Shown: positions 33,642 through 43,500, counted from the stretch's first letter. The stretch is 46,348 bases of DNA from Microvirga arsenatis (GCF_009910705.1 NZ_JAAAXJ010000021.1:1-46348); one strand, 5' to 3'. Made by a program: numbers and translations. Notes: generated by a model from the sequence alone, not told the origin.

Positions 33642-33677
33642 CGAGGTAATCCCACACTTATCTTTACATCAAGATAA
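33632..33677. promoter_or_regulatory. MarR-type operator region
   Basis: A perfect 7-bp inverted repeat TTATCTT-TACATC-AAGATAA (33658-33677) closely resembles known MarR sites of the form TATCTTGATGTCAAGATA. A weaker related site, TCTTGACATCGAGG (33633-33646), overlaps the MarR start codon. Both lie in the divergent promoter region. Confidence 0.72.
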
Positions 33678-33769
33678 ATGACTGCCCGGCCGATGCAATG
33701 GTTGTCAGCGGCTGAACCGGGCCATCCGCTCCCGACGCTGTTTTTCGCCGCTCCTCTCGGAGGCTCGCC

Positions 33770-34672
33770 ATGACCGCCGCACGTGTTCTCAGAGCCACCG
33801 ACTCCACCCTTGTCCTCCTGGGCCTGTGCGGCTTTCTCTTCGCCAGCCGGATCATGATGTCCAAGGCTGCCCTGTCGGCTGGCATCCAGCCTTTCCAGCT
33901 CGGCGTCTTCGGCAACCTCATTGCAGGCCTGTGCCTCCTGCCCTGGCTCGCCGCCAGCCGGCAGAGGATCCCGACGGCACCCGAGCACCTGGCCCTTTAC
34001 GGGATTCTCGGTCTCGTCAGCTTCGCGGTTCCGACCGTGCTGTCCTATTTCGTCGTCGAGCGGGTGGGGCCTGCCTACACCTCGATCGTCTATTGCCTGT
34101 CGCCGTTGCTCACCATGACTCTCGCGGCGCTGCTCGGCGTCGAGGGCATGTTCCTGCGCCGCTTCGTCGGAATCGTGATCGGATTTGCAGGAATGATCGC
34201 GCTCGTTCAGCAGCAGATCCTGCAGATCGATGTCGGGAAGCCGGTCTGGGTGGCGCTCGGCCTCGTGATCCCTGTCTGTGCGGCGACGGGCAATATCATC
34301 CGCTCCGCGTGGTGGCCCAAGGGAACATCCGCACTCGCCTTCTCCTGCGGTGCGTCGTTCAGCTCAGGCCTCATGGTGGCTGTAATTGCGCCTGCCTTCG
34401 AGGCGCCGCAGGACTGGCGCTTCGGGGATCCGGCCATACTCTCGTGGATCGTCGGAATCGGAGCGATGTCCGCCCTGTCCCAGCTGATGAACTTCCGCCT
34501 GCAGCAGATCGCAGGTCCGGTGGTGTTCAGCCAGATCGGCTATTGGGGCACCGGCTTCGGGGTGCTGCTCGCAGCTCTCCTGTTCGGAGACGTGCTGACG
34601 GTCTTGTCCCTTATGGGACTCGCCTGCATCATGGCCGGAGGCATCCTGGCCAATCGCCGGCAGGATGCTTGA
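33770..34672 (+). CDS. EamA/DMT-superfamily transporter
   Basis: A 300-aa inner-membrane protein with about ten hydrophobic helices arranged as two EamA halves (~10-140 and ~160-295), typical of drug/metabolite exporters. Recognisable pieces are 'ERVGPAYTSIVYCLSPLLTM' at the end of the first half and 'IAGPVVFSQIGYWGTGFGVL' in the second. The substrate is not evident. Divergent from a MarR regulator with an operator-like palindrome in the shared intergenic region, so it is probably ligand-inducible. Confidence 0.92.
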   Translation: MTAARVLRATDSTLVLLGLCGFLFASRIMMSKAALSAGIQPFQLGVFGNLIAGLCLLPWLAASRQRIPTAPEHLALYGILGLVSFAVPTVLSYFVVERVGPAYTSIVYCLSPLLTMTLAALLGVEGMFLRRFVGIVIGFAGMIALVQQQILQIDVGKPVWVALGLVIPVCAATGNIIRSAWWPKGTSALAFSCGASFSSGLMVAVIAPAFEAPQDWRFGDPAILSWIVGIGAMSALSQLMNFRLQQIAGPVVFSQIGYWGTGFGVLLAALLFGDVLTVLSLMGLACIMAGGILANRRQDA

Positions 34673-34685
34673 GCTGCAGCAGCGA

Positions 34686-35618
<933 letters not shown>

Positions 35619-35772
35619 GAAAGCAACTTTGGCTTCGTGTGACCGATGACGCCCGCTGCGCAACGCCTTGATCCCTGCGCGGCCGGGCGCAAGGCTCTTA
35701 GCAGCGATACGAAACCGTCACAATACACGTCACGGACTTTGATGGCCTCGGAGGCGTGTTGTTGCCATGCAA

Positions 35773-36300
35773 TCACTGCATCGCAACCTGGCTCTCCTCG
35801 TCCAGGGCGGCGTCGGGCGAGGCTTCCGCGGTCTGGATGGGGTTGTCGGGCGCTTCCGACTTGGCCTTCGCAAGGAACTCGGCGATCTCGTCCATGCTGG
35901 CCTTGGCCAGCTTGGAGAGCGCCTCCTTGTCGAGAGCGGCGACGGAAGGCGCGGCGACGGGGCTGGAGCCTTCCAGGCGCTTGGCCCGGCGCTTCTGCGC
36001 GTCGAACACGTCCCAGACATAGGCTACCTTGGTCTCTCCATCCTCGGTCGAGGTCGAGAGATAGCCCCGGACCCGGTAGCGCGCCTCGGCATTGGCGCCC
36101 ACGAGGTCGACCTTGCGGTCGGTGGCGGCGGTCGCGAGCTCGTCGGCGAGCGCCGTGCGGATCGGGACGGGTGCGCCGTCGATGCTCTCCAGGGCCACCG
36201 GAACCCCCTCGGGTGAGGCCGTGAATGCCGTCTGGCAGGCCGCCAGCGCCGCCGTCAGCGCGATCACAGCGAGCCGTCCTGCAAGCGTCATCCTGGCCAT
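35773..36300 (-). CDS. Conserved-type lipoprotein of unknown function
   Basis: A 175-aa protein with a lipobox (LAAC, Cys22) after a hydrophobic signal, so it is probably anchored to the outer membrane or the periplasmic face of the inner membrane. The mature part is a single mixed domain: 'PVALESIDGAPVPIRTALAD', 'RYRVRGYLSTSTEDGETKVA', then 'YVWDVFDAQKRRAKRLEGSS'. It is followed by a charged, Ala/Glu-rich end. The middle section resembles small periplasmic domains that sense or bind proteins, but I do not recognise a named family. It is flanked by prs and the BenE transporter with no apparent link. Confidence 0.8.
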   Translation of the reverse strand: MARMTLAGRLAVIALTAALAACQTAFTASPEGVPVALESIDGAPVPIRTALADELATAATDRKVDLVGANAEARYRVRGYLSTSTEDGETKVAYVWDVFDAQKRRAKRLEGSSPVAAPSVAALDKEALSKLAKASMDEIAEFLAKAKSEAPDNPIQTAEASPDAALDEESQVAMQ

Positions 36301-36363
36301 GAAAGCCCCCGGTTCTTGTTCTTCGTAACGAAGTCTTAAGCTTAACGGAGGGCTTCGTCCAGA

Positions 36364-37524
36364 TCAGGCGCGCCGGCGCAGCCGGTGGGCCGCCTCGTCG
36401 AGGCCGAGGGCCGTCAGCCCCGCCACGAGCCCCCAGAAGGCCGAGCCGATGCCGAACAGGGTGAGGCCCGAGGCGGTGACGGCAAAGGTCACCACGGCCG
36501 GGAAGCGTTTGGCGTCCTCGGAGAGGGAGGAGCCCAGGGCCCCTGCGAAGGAGCCGATCAGGGCGAGCCCAGCCACCGTCTTGATGAGCTCCGGCGGAAG
36601 CGCCGCGATGAGGCCTATGAGCGCCGCGCTGAAGGCGGCGAAGGCCAGGTAGCTCAGGGAGTAGAACGGTCCGACCATCCAGCGCTTCGACGGGTCGGGA
36701 TGGGTGTCGGGGCCGGTGCAGATGGCCGCCGAGATGGCGGCCAGGTTGCTCGTATGGGCGCCGAAGAAGGCGGTGACGATCGAGGCAAGGCCCGTTCCGG
36801 CGAGGATCGGGCGGGAGGGCGGCTGGTAGCCGGAGGCCTTGAGCACGGCAAAGCCCGGCAGGTTCTGGGAGGCCATGGTCACCAGGAACAGGGGAAGCCC
36901 GAGCCCGATCAGCGCCGCAGGCTCGAAGGAGGGCGCGATGAAGGTGAGGGAGGAAAGGGTCAGGCCCGACGTCAGCGGCCGGGCCATGCCGCTCCCGAAC
37001 GCAAGGCCGAGGCCCACGAACAGCACGGCCAGCACGGCGAGCGCCGGGTTGAACAGCCGCACCACGAGGAAGAGGGCGACGAGGGGCAGGACGAGGCCAG
37101 GCGCTCCCTGGGCGCTCTGGAACACTCCGACCACGAACTGCAGCAGCACCCCGGCCAGCATGGCCGCCGCGATGGCGGTGGGGATGCGCTCGATCAGGCG
37201 ACCGAAGGGCTTGATGAAGGCCGCGAGCACGATCAGCGCGCCAGCCAGCAGGAAGGCGCCGACCGCCGCATGGATGGAGAGGTCCGTCGATGCCGCGACC
37301 AGGGCCGCGCCGGGCGTGGACCAGGCCGTGATGACCGGCATCCTGTAGCGGACGCTCAACGGCCCGCTGGTCGCGGCCATGGCCAGGCACAGGGCTGCGA
37401 CCCAGGAGGAGGTCTGTGCCGGATCGGCCCCCACGGCCTGCGCCGCGGCGATGATGATCGCAATCGTGCTGCCGAACCCCACCAGGGCCGCAACGACGGC
37501 TGACGTGACGATCGACAGGCGCAT
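36364..37524 (-). CDS. BenE-family benzoate/H+ symporter-like transporter
   Basis: A 386-aa inner-membrane protein with about 11-12 hydrophobic helices. BenE landmarks are 'SVRYRMPVITAWSTPGAALV' near ~60-80, 'AAMLAGVLLQFVVGVF', 'TMASQNLPGFAVLKASGYQP' and 'GTGLASIVTAFFGAHTSNLA', all characteristic of this family of proton-driven benzoate importers. No benzoate catabolic genes lie in the window, so the substrate may differ. The ATG at 37524 is the natural start; the open frame does not extend usefully upstream. Confidence 0.93.
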   Translation of the reverse strand: MRLSIVTSAVVAALVGFGSTIAIIIAAAQAVGADPAQTSSWVAALCLAMAATSGPLSVRYRMPVITAWSTPGAALVAASTDLSIHAAVGAFLLAGALIVLAAFIKPFGRLIERIPTAIAAAMLAGVLLQFVVGVFQSAQGAPGLVLPLVALFLVVRLFNPALAVLAVLFVGLGLAFGSGMARPLTSGLTLSSLTFIAPSFEPAALIGLGLPLFLVTMASQNLPGFAVLKASGYQPPSRPILAGTGLASIVTAFFGAHTSNLAAISAAICTGPDTHPDPSKRWMVGPFYSLSYLAFAAFSAALIGLIAALPPELIKTVAGLALIGSFAGALGSSLSEDAKRFPAVVTFAVTASGLTLFGIGSAFWGLVAGLTALGLDEAAHRLRRRA

Positions 37525-37636
37525 CCCGATGCTCCGCTTCCTTTCCGCGAGCTTGGCGGTTTAAACCGAACGACGGGGCTGCGCCAGTTCGCCGGCGGCA
37601 CTTTCCTCGCGACTCCCGAGCCCTTAAATCTCTCCC

Positions 37637-39640
37637 ATGAGTCGCAATACGTACAACGACGTCCCGCCGGATATCCTGGACAACGGGGATGAGGATGAGG
37701 CCGTCGCGGTCGAGGCCGGGTCCGATATCGAGTTCGACCTGGAGGCCAATCCGGGCTCCGTCCAGCGGGGCACCGAGGTCATCCGGCATTTCTGGACGAC
37801 CCTCCCCAACGCGCCTGGCGTCTATCGCATGCTCGACGCCAAGGGCGACGTTCTTTACGTCGGCAAGGCCAAGAGCCTGAAGAACCGGGTGGGCTCCTAT
37901 GCACGGGGTCAGGCGCATTCGAATCGCATCGCCCGCATGATTGCCGAAACCGCCTCGATGGAGTTCGTCACCACGGCGACGGAAACCGAGGCGCTGCTGC
38001 TCGAGGCCAACCTCATCAAGCAGCTGAAGCCCCGCTACAACGTGCTGCTGCGGGACGACAAGTCGCTGCCCTATATCCTGCTCACCGCCGACCACGAGGC
38101 GCCGCAGCTCGTGAAGCATCGCGGCGCGAGAAAGCGCAAGGGCGACTACTACGGGCCCTTCGCCAGCGTCTGGGCGGTGAACCGCACCATCAACGCGCTC
38201 CAGCGCGCCTTCCTCCTGCGCTCCTGCAACGACAGCTACTACGAGAACCGCACGCGGCCCTGCCTGCTGTTTCAGATCAAGCGCTGCTCGGGACCCTGCA
38301 CCAACGAGATCCCGCACGACGAATATGCCGAGCTGGTCGCCGAGGCGCGGGCATTCCTGTCGGGCAAGTCCAATGCCGTGAAGCAGCGCATCACCGAGGA
38401 GATGCAGAAGGCGGCGGAGGAGCTCGAATTCGAGCGTGCCGCGCGCTGCCGCGACCGCCTGGCGGCGCTCTCGGCCATCCAGGGCGTGCAGGGGATCAAC
38501 ACCCAGTCGGTGGAGGAGGCGGACGTGTTCGCCCTCGACGAGCAGGCGGGGCAGTTCTGCGTCGAGGTGTTCTTCTTCCGCAACTGGCAGAATTGGGGCA
38601 ACCGCGCCTATTTCCCGAAGGCCGACAAGTCCATGAGCCCGGACGAGGTGCTCGGCGCCTTCCTCGCGCAGTTCTACGACGACAAGCCCGCGCCACGCCT
38701 CATCCTGCTCTCGCACGAGATCGAGGACGCGGAGCTCATGGCCGCGGCGCTCTCGACCCGGACCGAGACCAAGGTGGAGATCCACGCGCCCCAGCGCGGC
38801 GAGCGGCGCCAGCTCATCGATTATGCCCTGCGCAACGCCCGCGAGGCGCTCGGCCGGCGGCTCGCCGACACCTCGTCGCAGCAGAAGCTTCTCGTCTCCC
38901 TCGCCCAAGCCTTCGGCCTGCCGAAGGTGCCCAAGCGGGTGGAGGTCTACGACAACTCTCACATCATGGGCACCAATGCGGTCGGCGCCATGGTGGTGGC
39001 GGGCGCCAACGGCTTCATGAAGCAGCACTACCGCACCTTCAACATGAAGTCGGAGGAGCTGAAGCCCGGCGACGACTACGGCATGATGAAGGAGATGCTG
39101 CAGCGCCGCTTCGCCCGTCTCGTGAAGGAGGAGCCGAAGGGCTCCTCCGCCGACGGCGAGAGCGGCGACGACGCGTTTCCCGCCTGGCCGGATCTGGTGC
39201 TCATCGACGGCGGCAAGGGGCAGCTCGAGGCCGCGCGCCAGGCGCTGGCCGAGGTTGGGGTGAGCGAGGACGACGTGGCCCTCATCGGCATCGCCAAGGG
39301 GCGCGACCGCGATGCAGGCCGCGAGACCTTCTTCAAGCCGGGCCAGCCGCCGTTCAAGATGCCGCCGCGGGACCCGGCGCTCTACTTCGTCCAGCGGCTG
39401 CGCGACGAGGCTCACCGCTTCGCCATCGGCGCGCATCGAGCCAAGCGCAAGCGCGAGCTGGTGAAGAACCCCCTCGACGAGATCCCCGGCATCGGCCCGA
39501 CGCGCAAGCGGGCGCTCCTGCACCATTTCGGCACCGTCAAGGCGATCCAGCGCGCCGCCTTGGAGGACCTGATGAAGGCGCCCGGCGTGAATGCCGCAAC
39601 GGCCCGGGCCGTCTACGACTTCTTCCATGAGCGGGGATAG
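37637..39640 (+). CDS. uvrC: Excinuclease ABC subunit C
   Basis: A 667-aa nucleotide-excision-repair nuclease that cuts both sides of a lesion with UvrA and UvrB. Domains in order: an acidic N-terminal extension (~1-50), the GIY-YIG nuclease (GVY at 61-63, YVG at 74-76) for the 3' cut, the UvrB-binding UVR motif ('[20 protein letters not shown]', ~253-273), the RNase H-like 5' nuclease (~370-560, '[18 protein letters not shown]', '[14 protein letters not shown]'), and two helix-hairpin-helix motifs at the end ('[20 protein letters not shown]'). Full length. It heads a co-directional group with pgsA, moaD and moaE. Confidence 0.97.
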   Translation: MSRNTYNDVPPDILDNGDEDEAVAVEAGSDIEFDLEANPGSVQRGTEVIRHFWTTLPNAPGVYRMLDAKGDVLYVGKAKSLKNRVGSYARGQAHSNRIARMIAETASMEFVTTATETEALLLEANLIKQLKPRYNVLLRDDKSLPYILLTADHEAPQLVKHRGARKRKGDYYGPFASVWAVNRTINALQRAFLLRSCNDSYYENRTRPCLLFQIKRCSGPCTNEIPHDEYAELVAEARAFLSGKSNAVKQRITEEMQKAAEELEFERAARCRDRLAALSAIQGVQGINTQSVEEADVFALDEQAGQFCVEVFFFRNWQNWGNRAYFPKADKSMSPDEVLGAFLAQFYDDKPAPRLILLSHEIEDAELMAAALSTRTETKVEIHAPQRGERRQLIDYALRNAREALGRRLADTSSQQKLLVSLAQAFGLPKVPKRVEVYDNSHIMGTNAVGAMVVAGANGFMKQHYRTFNMKSEELKPGDDYGMMKEMLQRRFARLVKEEPKGSSADGESGDDAFPAWPDLVLIDGGKGQLEAARQALAEVGVSEDDVALIGIAKGRDRDAGRETFFKPGQPPFKMPPRDPALYFVQRLRDEAHRFAIGAHRAKRKRELVKNPLDEIPGIGPTRKRALLHHFGTVKAIQRAALEDLMKAPGVNAATARAVYDFFHERG

Positions 39641-39719
39641 TCCGGCAATCGATGGGGGATCACGTCCCGGTGACCTTCGGTAATTCCGAGCCTCTGCGAT
39701 TGACGGATCGTCTGTCGTC

Positions 39720-40334
39720 ATGCTTCCTGCGCTTGATATGAAGACTGCTCCCTCCTTCAGCCGCTCGAAGGCCTTCAACCTGGCCAACCTGCTGACCTAT
39801 GGTCGGCTTGCGGCGGTTCCCGCCGTGGTCGGCCTGCTGTTCTGGCCGGAGGACCACTGGTCGCGCTGGGCCGCGCTGATCGTCTTCGCGCTGGCCGCCA
39901 TCACCGACTACCTCGACGGCTACGTGGCGCGCACCTTCGCCCAGCAATCGGCGCTCGGGCGCATGCTCGATCCCATCGCCGACAAGCTGCTGGTGGCCGC
40001 CTGCCTGCTCATGCTGGTGGCCGACGGCACGATCCACGGCTGGGCGCTGTGGGCGGCCATCGTGATCCTGTGCCGCGAGATCCTGGTCTCGGGCCTGCGC
40101 GAGTTCCTGGCCGAGCTGAAGGTGAGCGTGCCGGTGAGCCGGGTCGCCAAGTGGAAGACCACCCTCCAGCTTGTGGCGCTGGGCTTCCTCATCGCGGGGC
40201 CGGCCGGCGAGACGGTGCTGCCCAACAACACCCTGATCGGCATCGTCCTGCTCTGGATCGCCGCGCTCCTGACGATCTATACCGGCTGGGACTACTTCAA
40301 GAACGGCATCCACCACCTCATGGACGAGGGCTGA
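39720..40334 (+). CDS. pgsA: CDP-diacylglycerol-glycerol-3-phosphate 3-phosphatidyltransferase
   Basis: A 204-aa integral-membrane enzyme making phosphatidylglycerol phosphate. The CDP-alcohol phosphotransferase signature is complete: D63-x2-D66-G67-x2-A70-R71-x8-G80-x3-D84-x3-D88. About five to six membrane helices. An in-frame ATG at 39738 is an alternative start. The order uvrC-pgsA-moaD-moaE is familiar in alphaproteobacteria. Confidence 0.94.
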   Translation: MLPALDMKTAPSFSRSKAFNLANLLTYGRLAAVPAVVGLLFWPEDHWSRWAALIVFALAAITDYLDGYVARTFAQQSALGRMLDPIADKLLVAACLLMLVADGTIHGWALWAAIVILCREILVSGLREFLAELKVSVPVSRVAKWKTTLQLVALGFLIAGPAGETVLPNNTLIGIVLLWIAALLTIYTGWDYFKNGIHHLMDEG

Positions 40335-40338
40335 GCCC

Positions 40339-40590
40339 ATGAAAATCGTCTACTTCGCATGGGTGCGGGAGCGCATCGGCAAAGCGGAGGAGCAGGTCGA
40401 TGTGCCGGATGGCATCGGCACCGTTGCCGACCTGGTGCGCTGGCTCAAGAGCCGGGGGGAGGAATATCAATACGCCTTCGAGAACGAGGGCATCGTGCGC
40501 GCCGCCGTCGACCATACCCATGTAAAGCCTGAGGCCTCCATCGCGGGAGCGCGGGAGATCGCCTTCTTCCCGCCGATGACGGGGGGGTAG
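40339..40590 (+). CDS. moaD: Molybdopterin synthase small subunit (sulfur carrier)
   Basis: An 83-aa ubiquitin-like sulfur carrier ending in the required double glycine ('IAFFPPMTGG'). The C-terminal Gly is adenylated by MoeB and thiocarboxylated; the sulfur then goes to precursor Z to form molybdopterin. It starts 4 bp after pgsA and is followed 21 bp later by moaE, its partner subunit, so they would be made together. Confidence 0.95.
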   Translation: MKIVYFAWVRERIGKAEEQVDVPDGIGTVADLVRWLKSRGEEYQYAFENEGIVRAAVDHTHVKPEASIAGAREIAFFPPMTGG

Positions 40591-40611
40591 CCCCGCCGGG
40601 GCCGCATCGCC

Positions 40612-41067
40612 ATGGCACGCACGATCCGCATCCAGGCCGAGCCCTTCGACGCCGCCGCCGAGACGGGGCTCCTGACAAAGGGGAGGGGGGACATCGGCGC
40701 GGTCGTCGCCTTCACCGGCCTGTGCCGGGACGAGGACGGACGGCTGGCCGCCCTCGAACTGGAGCACTATCCCGGCATGGCCGAAGCCGAGATCGGCCGC
40801 ATCGCCGCCCAGGCGGAGAGCCGCTGGCCGCTGCTCGGCCTGACCGTCATCCACCGCTTCGGCAGGATCGCGCCCGGCGAGGAGATCGTGCTGGTGCTGG
40901 CCGCAAGCGCCCACCGGCAGGCGGCCTTCGAAGCCGCATCCTTCCTCATGGATTACCTCAAGACCCGGGCGCCGTTCTGGAAGCGCGAGCACCTCAAGGA
41001 CGGCACGGTCGGAGCCTGGGTCGAGGCCAAGGAGGCTGATGACCGCGCTACCCAGCGGTGGGGCTGA
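40612..41067 (+). CDS. moaE: Molybdopterin synthase catalytic subunit
   Basis: A 151-aa subunit that, with MoaD, converts cyclic pyranopterin monophosphate to molybdopterin. Conserved parts: 'GAVVAFTGLCRDEDGRLAAL', 'LEHYPGMAEAEIGRIAAQAE', 'VIHRFGRIAPGEEIVLVLAA' and the active-site lysine region 'MDYLKTRAPFWKREHL'. The end (EADDRATQRWG) extends the family slightly. It converges with the acetyltransferase on the other strand, 4 bp between stops. Nothing in the window uses molybdopterin. Confidence 0.95.
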   Translation: MARTIRIQAEPFDAAAETGLLTKGRGDIGAVVAFTGLCRDEDGRLAALELEHYPGMAEAEIGRIAAQAESRWPLLGLTVIHRFGRIAPGEEIVLVLAASAHRQAAFEAASFLMDYLKTRAPFWKREHLKDGTVGAWVEAKEADDRATQRWG

Positions 41068-41071
41068 AACA

Positions 41072-41641
41072 TCACGCTCCTTTCGCCCGAATTCCGTCCC
41101 GCAGCGCCTCCGGGGAGGGCCAGAGATAGACGACCACCGGCCACTCCCGGGCATCGACCTTCACGAGAACCCGCTTGGCGATGGTGCCGCCGATCGCGTC
41201 GTAGAAAGAACGGTACGGGTTCTGCTCGAAGGCACCTATGGCAACCGGGCCCGGCGCCGTCTCCTTCAGCCATTCCGCCGCCTCGAGAAGGAGCCGCTGG
41301 CCAATCCCGCGTCCCTGCCGTTCGGGCGAGACATAGAGCAGCGTGATCTGGGACGCAGCGCCCACGTCGTTGCGGTCTCCCAAACGCGCGGCGAGGAAGC
41401 CTGCCACGCTGCGGGCCTCCTCGGCGACCAGCAGCAGTTCCCGTTCCCCATCGAAATCGGACGAGAGCCATGCCTCGACCTCCGCTCGCCGGTAGTCCGG
41501 ATCGGTTCGGGGACCGAGTTCCGCCTCGGGCATGAAGCCGGCATAGGCCTGCCGCCAGCCACCGGCGAGGATCCGCCCGATGGCGGCGCTGTCGGAGACG
41601 GATCCGCGGCGGATCATGAGGTTTTCGGAGGGCTCAGTCAT
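41072..41641 (-). CDS. GNAT-family N-acetyltransferase
   Basis: A 189-aa GNAT protein. Motif A is 'ITLLYVSPERQGRGIGQRLL', with the pyrophosphate loop Q-G-R-G-I-G; a typical tail follows ('AFEQNPYRSFYDAIGGTIAK'). It resembles single-domain amine or protein acetyltransferases; the acceptor is unknown. The start is uncertain: ATG at 41641 is my choice, 41617 (MIRRGS) is possible and closer to the domain, and neither has a good ribosome-binding site. Confidence 0.88.
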   Translation of the reverse strand: MTEPSENLMIRRGSVSDSAAIGRILAGGWRQAYAGFMPEAELGPRTDPDYRRAEVEAWLSSDFDGERELLLVAEEARSVAGFLAARLGDRNDVGAASQITLLYVSPERQGRGIGQRLLLEAAEWLKETAPGPVAIGAFEQNPYRSFYDAIGGTIAKRVLVKVDAREWPVVVYLWPSPEALRDGIRAKGA

Positions 41642-41730
41642 GGAAGGGAAGGGGCGGCTTGAGGCGAGTTCCTTGACCTTATGCCGCAGAAGGCGGAGCA
41701 TGGCGAGCCGATGACAAGCGGAGATGCTCC

Positions 41731-41985
41731 ATGCGCAGCGCTGTCGTTCTTGGGCTCCTCATGCTCTCTCCCGCCGTCGCCCACGAGAGGCCTGCGGTGC
41801 CTCAAACCGTTCAGGCTCCCGATCACAACCCGCTCGACTGCTACTGCCGGGCCCAGGGGCGCATCTTCGCGCCCGGCGAGAAGGTCTGCCTCAGGACCGC
41901 CCAAGGCCCGCGGCTCGCCCAGTGCCAGATGGAGATCAACGTGATGTCCTGGAGCATCACGGAAACGGCGTGCCCGGATGCATGA
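41731..41985 (+). CDS. Small Cys-rich secreted protein
   Basis: An 84-aa protein with a signal peptide (MRSAVVLGLLMLSPAVAHE, cleavage near residue 17-18) and a mature part of about 65 residues containing five cysteines (DCYC, VC, QC and a late C), suggesting disulphides in the periplasm. 'CYCRAQGRIFAPGEKVCLRT' looks like a conserved core, but I cannot name the family. GGAGA before the ATG supports the start. Monocistronic; a terminator for the opposite strand follows its stop. Confidence 0.78.
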   Translation: MRSAVVLGLLMLSPAVAHERPAVPQTVQAPDHNPLDCYCRAQGRIFAPGEKVCLRTAQGPRLAQCQMEINVMSWSITETACPDA

Positions 41986-42010
41986 AAAAACGCCGCCGGA
42001 ATGCGGCGGC
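41985..42010 (-). terminator. Intrinsic terminator of the 33-aa protein gene
   Basis: On the minus strand an 8-bp GC stem (ACGCCGCC with GGCGGCGT, 7-base loop) is followed by TTTTTT. It starts about 36 bp beyond the stop of the small minus-strand gene and abuts the end of the Cys-rich gene. Confidence 0.85.
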
Positions 42011-42045
42011 GTCGAAACTCTGGAGCCGATTGGGTCGACGGAGCC

Positions 42046-42147
42046 TCAGAGGAGGCCGGCGACGATGGCGAGAATGAAGGAGGAGGAGACGCAGACGGCG
42101 GCGATGTTGAGCTTGGACGTCCAGTCCAGGTTCGATGTCATATTCAT
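42046..42147 (-). CDS. 33-aa single-span membrane protein
   Basis: A very short gene with a strong ribosome-binding site (GGAAAGGGG about 7 bp before the ATG) and its own downstream terminator. The product starts MNMTSNLDWTSKLNI and continues as one hydrophobic helix (AAVCVSSSFILAIVAGLL), ending at the stop right after the helix. A second ATG two codons in is equally possible. The combination of ribosome-binding site, helix and terminator argues that it is real. Function unknown. Confidence 0.7.
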   Translation of the reverse strand: MNMTSNLDWTSKLNIAAVCVSSSFILAIVAGLL

Positions 42148-42477
42148 CGGGTGCCCCTTTCCGCGTGAAGGGGTTAATACCCCTCTCTGAACGGATAGGA
42201 AGGTATCAAACCTGCGAGGGCCTGAGAAGCACTTCGAAAGAGATAGAGCGGTTCCGGAGCGGCTCGAGAAATGGTTAACAAATGGTTAACGTCTTGTTTT
42301 TCCAAGGCTGGATCCGCATAAGACCTTCGTCGAAATAAGTTCCTGCTCCATACTGTCGCACTCCTCTTTTTCGGTGAAATGTGCCGTGAAAGGGGCTCCC
42401 GACCCCGAATCGCCCACGCGGCTGAGCCTTTCCTGCCGTTGACGGGATGTTTACGGCCCCGCTCTAGGGTTCGGGCC
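42148..42477. other. 330-bp divergent intergenic region
   Basis: It separates the minus-strand 33-aa gene from the extensin-like lipoprotein gene. It is notably AT-richer than the surroundings, holds a CtrA-type site (42275-42290), and has a TTGACG hexamer near 42439 as a weak promoter candidate. I see no RNA gene or conserved coding sequence in it. Confidence 0.6.
42275..42290. promoter_or_regulatory. CtrA-type binding site
   Basis: TTAA (42275-42278), seven bases, TTAAC (42286-42290): an exact match to the alphaproteobacterial CtrA consensus TTAA-N7-TTAAC. The half-sites are part of a tandem ATGGTTAAC repeat. CtrA is the cell-cycle master regulator in this class. It could control the extensin-like gene, the 33-aa gene, or both. 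Confidence 0.65.
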
Positions 42478-43500
42478 ATGCGTCGTGGGTTAGTTGCGTT
42501 TGTTGCCCTATCGCTTGTCGGCCTTGGGCTTACCGGTTGCGGCCTGTTCCGGTTCGAGCAGCGCGAGCCCTGGCGCGCGCAGGCTGAGGAAGCCTGCCTG
42601 TCCCAGCGCCTCGTGCAGCCTTCTGCCTACATGGCCCTGGGCAACAAGATCGACGGGCCGGGCGTCTGCGGCATGGACTATCCCTTCAAGGTATCCGCCT
42701 TCAACAACGGCGCCGTCGGCCTGAAATCCAGGGTGACGCTCGCCTGCCCGATCATCCCGAGCATCGACACCTGGCTCAACGAGATCGTGAGGCCGGCCGC
42801 GGAAATGTATTTCGGCGTTCCTCTCGCCGACCTGAAGGCCGGATCCTATTCCTGCAGGCCCCGCAACAACCAGATGGGCGCGAAGCTGTCCGAGCACTCC
42901 TTCGGGAATGCCATCGACATCATGGGATTCGCCCTGGCCGACGGCCGGGAGATCTCGGTCGTCGACGGCTGGCGGAGCAGGGATCCCGCCCAGCAGGACT
43001 TCCTGCGCGAGGTTTTCGTCGGCGCCTGCCGGTATTTCACGACGGTTCTCGGTCCGGGCTCCGACGCCTTCCACTACGATCACTTCCATCTCGACCTTGC
43101 GCGGCACGATCCGAGGGGCGAACGGCGCATCTGCAAGCCGATCCTGAAGTTTACGCCCCGGATCGATCCCGAGCGCAGCCGGGAGGTGCTCCAGAGCGCC
43201 GCTGCCTCGGGCGAGATTGCTCCCGTCGACCTGGAGCAGGATGTGGCGGAGGGCCAAGCCTATATTCCCCCCGCGCCGCCTCCGGCTCCCGCCTTGGCCG
43301 CCCCCGTGCAGCGCTTCTCCTCCGGCTATTCTCCCGACCTGCCGGGGGCGAATGCCGCGTCGCCCAGAGGGCAGCCCGTACAGCCCTATCCGCCGCTTCC
43401 TCCCACCGGCCGCCCCGTGGAGCAGACCTATGCTCCGCCCAGACCCCTGCAGCGTCCCGCCGGGGAGCCGATGGTGCTGAACAGACACGCCCTCTATTAA
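42478..43500 (+). CDS. Extensin-like (DUF882/M15-type) lipoprotein
   Basis: A 340-aa lipoprotein (lipobox LTGC, Cys21). The domain at ~40-235 is the extensin-like C-terminal fold related to M15 peptidases: 'KLSEHSFGNAIDIMGF' with His140 and Asp147, and 'FHYDHFHLDLARH' with His202 and His204, the probable zinc ligands. Such proteins are thought to cleave or bind peptidoglycan peptides. The tail after ~255 is Pro/Ala-rich and disordered, perhaps spanning the cell wall. The ATG at 42478 has AGGG eight bases upstream. The CtrA box upstream would suit a cell-envelope gene. Confidence 0.9.
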   Translation: MRRGLVAFVALSLVGLGLTGCGLFRFEQREPWRAQAEEACLSQRLVQPSAYMALGNKIDGPGVCGMDYPFKVSAFNNGAVGLKSRVTLACPIIPSIDTWLNEIVRPAAEMYFGVPLADLKAGSYSCRPRNNQMGAKLSEHSFGNAIDIMGFALADGREISVVDGWRSRDPAQQDFLREVFVGACRYFTTVLGPGSDAFHYDHFHLDLARHDPRGERRICKPILKFTPRIDPERSREVLQSAAASGEIAPVDLEQDVAEGQAYIPPAPPPAPALAAPVQRFSSGYSPDLPGANAASPRGQPVQPYPPLPPTGRPVEQTYAPPRPLQRPAGEPMVLNRHALY

